Origin: Williamsia limnetica | Lineage (GTDB): Bacteria > Actinomycetota > Actinomycetes > Mycobacteriales > Mycobacteriaceae | Reading direction: 5' to 3' | Assembly: GCF_003217475.1 (NCBI RefSeq) | Contig: NZ_QJSP01000005.1 | Span: 62,001 to 126,000, forward strand | DNA: 64,000 bases | Shown: positions 8,422-19,200 of the stretch, piece by piece | How positions within the stretch are numbered: position 1 is the first letter of the stretch | Layout of the letters: every line of letters begins with the position of its first letter | The notes under the pieces: model-generated | What the model was told of the DNA's origin: nothing | Database searches by the model: none | What the model saw: the letters and a program-made list of their open reading frames with translations, nothing else | Program-made: the position numbers and the translations under genes

Positions 8422-9738
8422 TCAGCGCTGGGCGAGCGTGCCCCTTTGTCCCGGCGACACCCGTGCGCGACTCTCGACGCGATCGCGGGCGATGGTCTTC
8501 GCGATCTCTCCGGCACGCACTGCGCTGTTGGACAGCAGTGACGACGAGATGCCATGCGTGTGTTCGGTTCCGCCCTGGAGGAAGACGCCACCGGGAAGTG
8601 GCGACTTGGCAACCAGGCGGTAGTCGCGGGATACCTGTGCACCCTGGGCGTCGAAGGCGATGCTGTCGGTCAGGTCTCCAAGAATCGTACGGAGGTTCAT
8701 CGGATTGAACCCGGTGGCGCAGACCACGGCGTCGCAGACGATGTCCTCGGTCAGTCCCGTCGGCTCATGGCGAACTGTCACGGTGACCCGGTCCTGTGCC
8801 TCGGCAACGGCAACCACCTGCGAAGCACCGTGGACGAACAGCCGACGTTGCCCACGGACCCGCTCGTCGTACTCGCGGGCGTACAACTCTTCGATGAGCG
8901 GCAGGTCGACGGCCGAGTAGTTGGTACCCCGGTGGTATCGCATGAGTTGCTGACGGAACTCAGGTGAAGCCGAATGGAAGTCGTCGACAGCCGCGGGATC
9001 GAAAATACGGTTGGCGTAGGGACTGTCGTCGGCCGGGCTGTAGCCGTACTTGGCGAAGACCGCGTGGATGTGCGAGTTCTGGTGGTGGGTGTGCAGGTAC
9101 TCCACGACCTCGGCGGCGCTCTGGCCGGCGCCGATCACGAGGAAGTTCTTTGTGGTGGGTTCGGGGAGTTCGGCAAGATGCGACAGCAGCTGATGATTGT
9201 GGAAGACCCGCTTCGAGGGCGCCACGCCGTGCGGCATCTTCGCTGCCAGTCCGGCAGCGACCACGATGTTGCGGGCCCGTACCACGCCCGCATGCCGCCC
9301 CTCCACCCGGACCGCGAACATATCGTCGGCAGTGTCGATCGAGACCACCCGACTCCCGTACGAGACATCGGCGTTCACACCGCGCGCTGCCCACTCGAGG
9401 TAGTCGTGGAACTCGTGGCGGGTCGGGAAAAAGGTTTGGAAGTTGACGAACTCGGTGAGTCGGTTCACCTCGGAGAGGTAATTCAGAAATGTGTAGCGGC
9501 TGCGTACGTTGCGCTGCGTGGCCAGGTCTTTGAGAAACGACACCTGCATGGTCGTACGAGGCAACAACATTCCCGGATGCCAACCGAACTGCTCTTTTGT
9601 CTCGATGAACCGGGACGAGAGCTGTTGCTCTGGTGGGAGTTCGGCGTTGAGCTCTTCCAGCGCTAACGCGAGGGCGAGATTCGACGGGCCGAAACCGATG
9701 CCGAGGATGTCGACGGCCTCCGTGGTGTGGTCAAGCAT
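8422..9738 (-). CDS. L-ornithine N5-monooxygenase (SidA/PvdA type)
   Basis: Flavin- and NADPH-dependent enzyme hydroxylating the side-chain amine of ornithine (possibly lysine) to start a hydroxamate siderophore. About 438 residues from ATG 9738. Seen: FAD motif GIGFGPSN (13-20), the substrate/flavin block WHPGMLLPRTTMQVSFLKDL (53-72) and FLNYL, NADPH motif GAGQSAAE (203-210), and the C-terminal ATGFNP. ATG 9738 overlaps the preceding ABC gene by 8 bp with AAGGAAGG upstream; ATG 9747 is an alternative but sits almost on that site. It is the last gene of the minus-strand operon that starts with the peptide synthetase. Confidence 0.92.
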   Translation of the reverse strand: MLDHTTEAVDILGIGFGPSNLALALALEELNAELPPEQQLSSRFIETKEQFGWHPGMLLPRTTMQVSFLKDLATQRNVRSRYTFLNYLSEVNRLTEFVNFQTFFPTRHEFHDYLEWAARGVNADVSYGSRVVSIDTADDMFAVRVEGRHAGVVRARNIVVAAGLAAKMPHGVAPSKRVFHNHQLLSHLAELPEPTTKNFLVIGAGQSAAEVVEYLHTHHQNSHIHAVFAKYGYSPADDSPYANRIFDPAAVDDFHSASPEFRQQLMRYHRGTNYSAVDLPLIEELYAREYDERVRGQRRLFVHGASQVVAVAEAQDRVTVTVRHEPTGLTEDIVCDAVVCATGFNPMNLRTILGDLTDSIAFDAQGAQVSRDYRLVAKSPLPGGVFLQGGTEHTHGISSSLLSNSAVRAGEIAKTIARDRVESRARVSPGQRGTLAQR

Positions 9739-11527
9739 GATCTCCATCCCTTCCTTGGATGTTCCAAGCGGTCCACAACTGGGCAAAGGGGCCCGGCGTG
9801 GCAAGTAGTTCCGAAGGTGTTCCCTGCTGGACCAGTACTCCGCGGTCCATGACGACCACCCGATCGCATGCGATCGCCTGGCTCAGCCGGTGGGCGACGA
9901 TCAGCGTCGTACGGCCTGCAGTCGCCGCCGCAGCCGAACGGTCGAGATCACGGGCGCCCAGACTCCCCGCCTCGGCGGTGGCCTCGTCGAGCACCGCGAT
10001 CGGTGGGTCGATCAGCATGAGACGGGCCAGCGCGAGCTGCTGTGCCTGGGCGTCGGTGAGCTCGTGACCACCTTCGCCGACGACGGTGTCCAGCCCCTGC
10101 GGCAGCTTCTCGGCCCACTCCAGCGCACCGACCCCGGCGAGTGCGGTGCGGATCTGGCCGACATCGGCCCCCGGCTTCGCCAACTGTAGGTCGTCGGTCA
10201 CCGTACCTGCGAAGACATGCACGTCCTGGCTCAGCACCACGACGTGTTGCCGCACAGTGCGATAGGGCAAGGAATGTAGGTCGAGTCCGCCGACGGTCGC
10301 TGAGCCCGACGTCGGTGGGTAGGTGCCCGCGGCGATGGCCGCGAGAGTGGACTTGCCTGCGCCGCTCGGGCCGACGAGTGCCACCGAGGTCCCGGGCTCG
10401 ATCCGCAAGTTCACCCCGCGCAGCACCGGGTGCCCGGGGTCGTACCCGAAGTGCACATCGCGCAATTCGAGAGCGCTGTCGGCGGGTACGGCTCCGGCAA
10501 CACTGCTGTCGGTTGCGTGCGCGGTGTCGTCCTGGGCGACGCCGACGAGTCTGGTCAACCCCGCCGCGGCCAGCTGTAGATCGGCGAAGCTGTACAGGAT
10601 CATCCCGATCGGGTTGAACAGTCGGTGAAAGAGCAGTGCCGCGGCGGTGGTCGCTCCGACCGTGACCGCGCCGTCTTCGACCAGGATGAATCCGACCACC
10701 AGAATCGATGCGAGTCCGATGAATTCGGCCCGATTGACCCGACCCACCAAGCGCGTGAAGAGGGTGAAAGCCGCGATGGAGATGTCGCGCGCAGCTGCAG
10801 ACGCCGCGTCGATCCGCGCGATTTCCCGTTCCTCGATCCCGTAGGCGTGCAAGGTGCGCGCGCCGACGATCCTCTCCACGAGCACTTGGGAACGCTCGGC
10901 GACCGCACGCCGTTCGGCGCTGTAGCGCGGTGTCGAGCGCGGCAGGTACCAGTGCAGCGCGAGACCGTAGAGGGGGATCGCGATGGCGCCGGCAACGCCG
11001 AGCCGCCAGTCCAGACCGGCCATCGCGATGATGCTGACCGCTGCGAGGACGGCGGAGATCACCACGGTGGGCAAGACTGTCGACACCGCTTTGCTCACCG
11101 CCGCAACGTCATTGCTGACCCGGGAGAGGAGGTCGCCGCGTCCGGACTTTTCCATGGTGTCCGCGGGCAGCCGCAGCGCGGTCCGGACCACCGCTTCTCG
11201 CAGCTGCGCCAGCAGGTCGGAGCCGAGGGCGGCGATCACATACATCGAGAACCCGGCGGCGACGCCGCCCAGCAGGGCAGCGCCGGCAGCGACCGCGGCG
11301 ATGGGCAGCAAGACCGAGAGCCTGCCGTCGTCCGACACCTCATCGACCAGCACCCCGAGTGCCAGAGCCGGTGCCACCGCGGCGATCCCGGCGATCAAGG
11401 AGGCGACCGCGATCCTGACGAGGGCGGATCTGCGCTCCCTGAGGGCGGTGGTCAACCAGCGACGCGTCATCGCTCCGGTCGCCACCGGCAGTGCAGTGTG
11501 GGGCGCCCGGACCTGGCTGAGGGTCAT
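9731..11527 (-). CDS. ABC half-exporter (TMD-NBD), catalytic-site partner
   Basis: 598-residue type IV ABC half-transporter: six helices (about 30-310), then a nucleotide-binding domain. Walker A GPSGAGKST (about 386-394), Walker B with D514-E515 and the switch His (H546) are intact, but the signature motif reads LTDAQ (490-494) instead of LSGGQ. ATG 11527 overlaps the upstream partner gene by ATGA; longer in-frame starts run deep into that gene. With the 11524-13233 partner it should form a heterodimer whose single working ATP site uses this Walker A/B and the partner's LSGGQ. Likely role: siderophore export; import cannot be ruled out by sequence. Confidence 0.85.
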   Translation of the reverse strand: MTLSQVRAPHTALPVATGAMTRRWLTTALRERRSALVRIAVASLIAGIAAVAPALALGVLVDEVSDDGRLSVLLPIAAVAAGAALLGGVAAGFSMYVIAALGSDLLAQLREAVVRTALRLPADTMEKSGRGDLLSRVSNDVAAVSKAVSTVLPTVVISAVLAAVSIIAMAGLDWRLGVAGAIAIPLYGLALHWYLPRSTPRYSAERRAVAERSQVLVERIVGARTLHAYGIEEREIARIDAASAAARDISIAAFTLFTRLVGRVNRAEFIGLASILVVGFILVEDGAVTVGATTAAALLFHRLFNPIGMILYSFADLQLAAAGLTRLVGVAQDDTAHATDSSVAGAVPADSALELRDVHFGYDPGHPVLRGVNLRIEPGTSVALVGPSGAGKSTLAAIAAGTYPPTSGSATVGGLDLHSLPYRTVRQHVVVLSQDVHVFAGTVTDDLQLAKPGADVGQIRTALAGVGALEWAEKLPQGLDTVVGEGGHELTDAQAQQLALARLMLIDPPIAVLDEATAEAGSLGARDLDRSAAAATAGRTTLIVAHRLSQAIACDRVVVMDRGVLVQQGTPSELLATPGPFAQLWTAWNIQGRDGDHA

Positions 11528-13233
11528 CGGAGCACCGCCTCGCGGTACCGCACATCGGCCGAGGCGAGCTCGGCATGGGTACCTTCGCCGCGAACCCTGC
11601 CGCCGTCGACGAAGATGACGCGGTCTGTCCACGTCAGGAGGGCAGGACTGCTCGTGATGACGATCGTGGTGTGGTCGGTTCGGCCTTCATGGCGTCGTCG
11701 GTAGAGCTCGGTGGCGACCGTCCGTTCGGTGACGGAGTCGACCGAAGTCGTCGGATCATGCAGCACGAGCACAGAACTCTCCGAGATCAGCGCGCGCGCC
11801 AACGCGACGCGTTGGCGTTGGCCACCAGACAGGGACTGCCCGCGATCAGAGATCGTCCGGCCGATGCCGTCCGGATGGGAGTCGATGAGGTCGGTTGCTG
11901 CGACGGCCCGCAGTGCAGCGGTCGCGTCCGACTGTGTGGCGGCCGGCGCGCCCGAGATCACGTTGCTGAGCAGGGAACCGGTGAACAGGTCCGTCGCGTG
12001 CGGCTGCACCAGTAGCGCGCGCGGGAGTTCGGCCAGATCAGCTGCGGCGGCAGGGATGTCGGACACCCACACCGCGCCGTGGTCCGGGGAGGCCTGGCCG
12101 GCGAGCAAGTCGATGATGTTCGTACCGTCGACAGGGTCGACGACCACAACGCCGACGCAGTCGCCTGGTTTGGCGGTCAGACTGAGTCCGCGCAGTGACG
12201 CGTACCGGACATCGCGGAACTCCACGCCGTGTGGTCCCGGCCCCAGCCGGGACGCACCGGCCGGTTTGCTGAAATCAGCATCGGCGATCAGGGCGAGACG
12301 TTCGGCAGATGCTCGGGCTGTCGCGGCCTTGCCGGGTAAGAGGGAGAGCATGGCGAGTGGTTCCAGAAAGAACTGGGCCAGCCCCAGAACGGTGATCAAC
12401 TCGCCGATGCTGATGCGGCCTTCGAGTGCATACCACCCCGCGCCGGCGGCGACCGCCACCGCCAGCATTGCGCTGACCCCGACCGCAGCCCCCATGAATG
12501 AGCCTTGGCCGGCGGCAGTCCGGCGCATGGCTGTCAGTGCGTGGCGGCTCGCGGTCGTGTAGCGCAGTGCTGCTGCGTCTTCGGCGCCGATACCGCGGAG
12601 TGGCCTCAGTCCGGCGATGAGATCGGTGGCCGCGCTGGTCGCTCGTGCGATGCGGGTTTGCTGCGCGAGGGTCTGGCGCGTCAGCAGCGGAGCGCTCAGT
12701 TGCAGTGAGCCCAGGACCAGCGGCACCCCCAGCAGCACTGCCACACCCAGCGGTACGTCGATGATCAGGAGCGCTACCGCGCACAGGGCGAGTGCGGCCA
12801 GGGCTCCGAGCGCCTGTGGCAGATATCGCAACAGCGCGGCGGTTTCGTCGGCGTCTGTCCCGGTCACGGCAAGCAGTTCGCCGCTACGGAGGTCTGTCCG
12901 CAGGCGTCGGGGACCGAGTATCCGGCGAACGGCGTCCATGCGGAGCTGATGAGCTTGGTGCAGTGCCGCGTTCATCCCGAGTCGGGCACCGAGCCGATAG
13001 CAGATCGTCAGTGCCAGGAAAACTGCCGCGAGGACGCCGATCCATACGGCCAGGGCTCCCATGTCGCCACCGTCGACGGCCTGATCGACGATGACGCCGA
13101 TCAAGACGGGGACCGCCACCTCGCACATCTGATGCAGACACAGCAGCACAGCTGCCGCAGTCAGTGGGCCACGTCGCTCTCGCAGGCTCTGCCGGATGAT
13201 GGACGCGCCTGAACTGACCGTCGGCGCGCTCAC
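11524..13233 (-). CDS. ABC half-exporter (TMD-NBD), degenerate-site partner
   Basis: About 569 residues from GTG 13233, whose GTGA overlaps the peptide synthetase stop. N-terminal six-helix domain, then an NBD. The signature LSGGQ (468-472) is intact, but Walker A is replaced by DPVDGTN (366-372, no GKS/T), Walker B reads VLVLHDP with His492 in place of Asp, and the switch His is Ser528. The subunit probably cannot hydrolyse ATP itself yet supplies LSGGQ to its partner. An upstream in-frame start at 13356 would overlap the synthetase thioesterase by over 100 bp and is unlikely. Inferred role: export of the siderophore made by the same operon. Confidence 0.83.
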   Translation of the reverse strand: MSAPTVSSGASIIRQSLRERRGPLTAAAVLLCLHQMCEVAVPVLIGVIVDQAVDGGDMGALAVWIGVLAAVFLALTICYRLGARLGMNAALHQAHQLRMDAVRRILGPRRLRTDLRSGELLAVTGTDADETAALLRYLPQALGALAALALCAVALLIIDVPLGVAVLLGVPLVLGSLQLSAPLLTRQTLAQQTRIARATSAATDLIAGLRPLRGIGAEDAAALRYTTASRHALTAMRRTAAGQGSFMGAAVGVSAMLAVAVAAGAGWYALEGRISIGELITVLGLAQFFLEPLAMLSLLPGKAATARASAERLALIADADFSKPAGASRLGPGPHGVEFRDVRYASLRGLSLTAKPGDCVGVVVVDPVDGTNIIDLLAGQASPDHGAVWVSDIPAAAADLAELPRALLVQPHATDLFTGSLLSNVISGAPAATQSDATAALRAVAATDLIDSHPDGIGRTISDRGQSLSGGQRQRVALARALISESSVLVLHDPTTSVDSVTERTVATELYRRRHEGRTDHTTIVITSSPALLTWTDRVIFVDGGRVRGEGTHAELASADVRYREAVLR

Positions 13234-16200
13234 GACACCTCCCCTGCCACAGGTTCGGCGTCGTTGCTCGCCCGCAGATATCGGTCGACGATCGGTCCGA
13301 TGGTCTGCAGCGCGGTATGACTGCACATCTGCCAATGTGTGAAGGGAACCGGGCAATCGGTGATGGCACCCGTGACGAAGGGGAACCAGGAGTCGGCGGC
13401 GTTCGTCCCCGGACCGTCGACCGAGTCGGCGCCGACCACGAGCAACTGGCCGCCGAAGATGCCGGGGGTGTGCTGGTGCAGCAGTGAGGAGTTGTGCCTG
13501 GCCGCTGCGACGAGTTGCCGGATCTGATCCGCCGTCAACCCCGGCGGCATGTCTTCGATCCCGTCGAGCAGGGCAACCGCGTCATCGAGGGTGACCTCGC
13601 CGAGAGCACCGGAGTCGATGTGGTCGAGGCCGAGTGCTCCGAGGAGATCAGCGGCGCGCAAGGGCGTCGACGTGGAGTCGACGACGGCGGCATGACTGTC
13701 CAGCATCACCAGGGCAGCCACCGGAGAGCCGGTTTGTTCGAGTTGCACTGCCATTTCGTGCGCGATGACACCGCCGAGCGACCAACCGAGGAGGTGGTAG
13801 GGCCCGTGGGGTTGTATCCGGCGTATCTCGCGCACATACCGTGCAGCCGTGGCCTCGATCGAGTCGGGTAGTCCTTCGTCGGAGATGATCCCGGGAACCT
13901 GGATGCCGATGATCGGCTGGTCGATATCCACATGGCGGGCCAATCCGGCATAACTCCAGGCGAGTCCGAGGATGGGGTGGATACAGAACAGTGGAGGCCG
14001 CTCCCCTTCGGGTCGGATCGGGAAGACCACGTCGAGGGTGGCAGCGTCGGCGATCTCCGGGCCAGGCGCGTCGATGCGTCCGGCCAGGCCGCGTGGAGTC
14101 GGATCGTGGAACAACCACTGGAGCTGGGCCGGTCGCCCGGTCGTGCGTCGAATCGCGTCCATCATCCCGATCGCGAGCAGTGAGTTGCCGCCGAGGTCGA
14201 AGAAGTCGTCCAGTGCGCCGATTGCTGTTGTCGTTCTCAGCGTCATGGCGAACGCGTCGGCGACCAACCGTTCGGTGCCGGTGTCGGGCTCGGTGAAGGG
14301 CGCCGATGATGTGAACTCCGGTGCCGGGAGCGCCTTTTCGTCGAGCTTGCCTGATGGTGTGACCGGCAGGTGTTCGACCGCGACCACGGCCGCGGGCACC
14401 ATGTGGCGGGGCAAGAACTCGGCGATGAATGCGGAGATCTGCCCATCTTCGACTTCGGCATCCGGCGCGGCGACGACGTAGGAAACCAGGACAGGATCAC
14501 CGGATTGCGTTGAGCGGCTGACTGTCACCGACCGTTTGACCGCGGGATGTCGACTGACCGCAGTGTCGATGTCACCAAGCTCTACCCGGTGGCCACGGAT
14601 CTTGATCTGTCTGTCGCCGCGACCGTGGTAGCGGAGTTCGCCGTTCCGGGACCAGGTGACCACGTCGCCGGTGCGGTACATACGCTCGCCGTGGGTGCCG
14701 AAAGGGTTGGCGACGAACCGGTCTGCGGTCAGGTCCGGCCGGCGATGATAGCCACGGGCAAGCGCGGGTCCGCCGAGGTACAGCTCGCCGGGCACGCCGA
14801 CGGGCACAGGGGCCAATCGCTGGTCCAGCACACACAGTTCGAACCCGTGTACCGCACGTCCGATCGCGACGGGGTGACCAGGCTCTAGCGAGGCCACCGT
14901 GGCGATGTCGGTGGCCTCTGTGGGCCCGTACCCGTTGCGCATCGTTCGACCGGGTGCCCAAGCGGCCACCAGCTCGGCCGACACCGCCTCGCCGCCGACA
15001 CCGAGCACGGCCAAATTCGGCAGGGAACCAGGGGAGAGGGTCCCGAGAACAGACGGTGTGATGAGGGCATGGGTGACGTTGTCGTGCGCCATCAGTTCTG
15101 CGAGCTGTTGTGGCGAGAGCTCGGGATCGGAGATCACCAGTGTCGCTGCGGCGCTCAACGCCGAGATCTGCTCACCGATCGCCATGTCGAAGCTGGGCGA
15201 GGTGTTGTGCAGGAATCTCGACGATGATTCGACGAGGTAGTTCTCGCGGCGCTCCGCCGAAAGGTTCGCCAGTCCGGAATGCGTGACGACCACGCCTTTG
15301 GGTCGTCCGGTCGATCCGGATGTGTAGATCATGTATGCAGGCTGATCGACTCGTGCCGGTACCGGTTCGAAGCGGCGATCGTCGGCCTTGGTGAGGTCTC
15401 CGAGGTCTTCGAGCACGAACCAGCGGACGGTGCCCGGCAGGTGGGGTCGCTCTGCCCTCGTCGTGATCCCCAAGGCAGCACCCGAATCCGAGATCATCTG
15501 AGTGATCCGCTCGGCCGGATAGCGGGGATCCACGGGCACGAATGCGGCCCCAGATCTGGTGACCGCCCAGACGCTGCGCACCGAATCGATCGAGCGGGGG
15601 AGCGCGATGGCGACGAACGTCTCGGGCCCCGCGCCGGCGTCGACGAGCAACCGGGCCAGGTTGCGGGACCAGGCGTCGACCTCGCGGTAACTGTGTGCGG
15701 CACCCCGCCAGACGAGTGCGGTGCCGTTGGGGTTTCGTGTGACGGCCGCGCCGATGAGTTCGTCCAGGGTCGCGGGTGGTGCGGACGCCGATCCTCGTGC
15801 GGGTACGAACGACAGCGCTTCGGCGGTGGTCAGCAGAGGCAGATCTGCGAGGGTGATCGACGGCGTCGCCGCGATCACATCGAGGACCCGAACCAGTCGC
15901 TCCGTCAGACTCGTCGCAGTCTCGGCGTCGAAAAGATCCGTGGCGTACCTCAGCTCACCTTCCAACGGAACGGCGATCGCGGCCGGTTCCCGGATGGTGA
16001 ATGCCAGATCGAACTGGGCGGCGTGGGTCTCGAAGGCGACCGGGGAAATGGTCAGTCCCGGCAGCTCGACATTGGTCGGCAGTGCAGGGTCGATGTTCAG
16101 CATCACCTGGAACAGGGGTGAGAACGACTGGGTGCGAGGAGGATTCATGACCTCGACGAGACGCTCGAAACTGACATCGCTGTGCGAGTACGCGGCAAGG

Positions 16201-19200
16201 TCGGTCGATCGGACCGTGTCGAGGAATTCGTCGAACGTGCGGTCAGCGTCCACCGTTGTCCGTAGGACCAAGGTGTTGACGAACATTCCGACCATGGCTT
16301 CGAGGTCGGCATCGTCGCGACCGGAGACCGGTGTCCCGATCACGACGTCGGCGGAACCGGAAAGCCGCGCCAACAGAGCCGCCAGCGCCGCATGAACGAC
16401 CATGAACAGGCTCACACCCCGCCGCTGCATCAGCGACTCCATACCGGCGACCGTGACAGCGCTGACTTCGAAACCGACCGCGGCGCCGCGGTGCGAGGCG
16501 ATCGTGGGACGCGGCCGATCCGTGGGGAGATCGATCACCGCAGGTAGGTCCGCGAGCTGTCGTTTCCAATACTGGATCTGCAGTGCTGCCGGGGATTCCG
16601 GGTCGTCTTCGCTGCCGAGAACACGCTGTTGCCACAGCGTGAAGTCGATGTACTGGACCGGCAGTTCTTCCCAGCCCGGTGCGATGCCGACGCACCGCGC
16701 GGTATAGGCGACCATGAGGTCTCGCGCCAACGGCGCCATCGACAGCCCGTCCGCAACGATGTGATGCAACACCAGAACGACGACGTGGTCGTCGCTGCCG
16801 CACGCCAACAACCGTCCACGGACCGGAACTTCACGGGCGACGTCGAATCCGCTGGATGCCAGCTTGAACACCGCCTGCAGCACCCTCGTGGGATCGGTGG
16901 GCACCGGAGTGAGGTCGACGCCGGCGGCGGCCACCACCCGCTGGACGGGCGCCTGTCGCTCGGCGGGGAACACGGTCCGTAGCGACTCGTGACGGTTCGT
17001 GACGTCAGCGAACGCCGCCTGCAGCGCCGCGATGTCGAGGTCGCCGATGATCCTCAGCGGCAGCACGATGTTGTACGTGGAGGCGGTCGTGTCGAACTGG
17101 TTGACTATCCACATTCGCATCTGGGCCGCTGACAACGGGGCCTCCACCGGCCGAGCCACCCGCGAGAGAGCCGGGCGAGCCGCGCCGCGGTCGTCGATCT
17201 GCCTGGCCAGCGATGCGACATCGGGGTGGTCGAACAAGGTCTTCACGGACAGTCTACTCCCAGTGACCGTATTCACTCGGGACACAACCCGAATCGCGGA
17301 CAGCGAGTTGCCGTGGAGATCGAAGAAGCTGTCGTCGGCACCGACTGAGGCCTCGTCGACTCCGAGGATCTCGGCGAACATGCCGGTGAGAAGACGTTCT
17401 CGCTCGGTCTCCGGTGCCCGGTAGGCCCGTGTCGAGATCATCTCGGGCTCCGGGAGTGCGCGATCGTCCAGCTTTCCGTTCGGAGACAGCGGCAGTGAGG
17501 CGATGACCATGATCGCGGCGGGGTGCAGGTGGCCGGGCAATCGGGTGGCCGCGTACGTCCGGAGCACTGCTGCCTCTGCCGTCGCGCCGACGACGTAACT
17601 CACCAGCCCGTCGTCGCCACCTGGCAGCCTCCGAACCGTGGTCCGGACGACGTCGACTGTGGGGTGTACTGCCAGGACGGCATCGATCTCTCCCAGTTCG
17701 ATCCGGTGTCCGCGGATCTTGACCTGGTTGTCGGAGCGACCGTGGTAGCGCAGTTCACCCTCGACCCAGGAGACGACGTCGCCGGTGCGGTACATGCGGG
17801 CACCCGGGACCGAGTAGGGATTGGCCACGAACCGCTCTGCGGTCAGCGCGTGTCTGCGGTGGTATCCGCGTGCCAGTGCCGGTCCCGCGAGATACAGCTC
17901 CCCGGTGACTCCGGGAGGTACCGGCCGGAGCCGGGGGTCGAGAACGAAGAGCTCGACACCGTGGACTGCCGTACCGATGGATACCGGCCTGCCGGCTTCG
18001 AGGCGGGCAACCGTGGCGATGTCGGTCGCCTCGGTGGGCCCGTAGCCGTTGCGCATGAGCCTGCCCGGCGCCCAGCGGTCGACGAGCTCAGGCGTGACAG
18101 CTTCTCCACCCACGCCCAGGACGACCAGGTCGTCGAGGCCGGCGGGGTCGAGAGCGGCCAGCATCGTCGGCGTGATCAGTGCATGGGTGATGTGCTCTGT
18201 CGCAAGCAGTTCGGTCAAATCGTCTGGTGCCAGGTCGGGCGGTGAGATGACCAATGTGGCCGCGGCAGACAACGCCGCGATCTGTTCTCCGATGGCCATG
18301 TCGAAGCTCGGAGAGGTGTTGTGGAGAAAGCGCGCCGCCTCGTGCATCACGTAGCTCGAACGACGCTCGGCAGCGAGGTTGGCAAGGCCGCGATGGGTCA
18401 CCACGACGCCCTTTGGTGTTCCGGTCGAACCGGACGTGTAGATCATGTACGCGGCACGGTCGACGTCCACGGCGGCATCGGTGCACCGCACATCGGTGGG
18501 GCCGCGCTCGTCCTCGACGATGATCCAGTGCACGGTGTCCGGCAGGTGCGGACGATCGGCCGCTGTGGTCAGTCCGAGGCGAGCACCGGAGTCGGTGAGC
18601 ATGTGGGCGATTCGTTCCCCCGGATACGCGGGGTCCAGGGGGAGGAACGCGGCACCGGTCTTGATGACTGCCCAAGTTGCGCGTACGGAGTCCAGCGAAC
18701 GGCGAACAGCCACGGCGACATAGGATTCGAGACCAGCGCCGTGGGATGTCAAGTGCTGGGCCAGCTCGGTCGACCAATCGTCGACCTCACGGTAGGTGTG
18801 AGCCGCACCCTGCCACTGCAGTGCGACACCGTCAGGATTCGCCCGGACGGCCGTGCTGATCAACTCGCCGAACGTTGCAGGAGCCACGGATGCGGGGCCG
18901 AGTGCAGGAACCAGGCGCGCCGTTTCTTCTGCATCGAGGATGTCGACATCACCGATCGCCACCTCCGGCTGCTCGGTGAGCTTGTCGAGCAACCGCACGA
19001 ACCGGGACGCCATCGCCTGCGCTGTGGAAGCATCGAAAAGATCGGTGGCGTAACGCAGTTCACCCGTCAGTGTGCCGTCTGCCTGCTCATCGATGTTCAG
19101 TGCCAGATCGAAATGTGTGGTCCCGTGTTCGAAGTCGAGCGCGCGGACCGTCAATCCCGGAAGTTGCAGCGCAGCTGCCCCGTCGCTGGTGGTCACCGTG

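Noticed and set aside
10625-11704. 359-residue plus-strand frame opposite the ABC genes
   Set aside because: Composition (Arg, Gly, Asp, His) and lack of any domain show it is a shadow of the two exporter genes.
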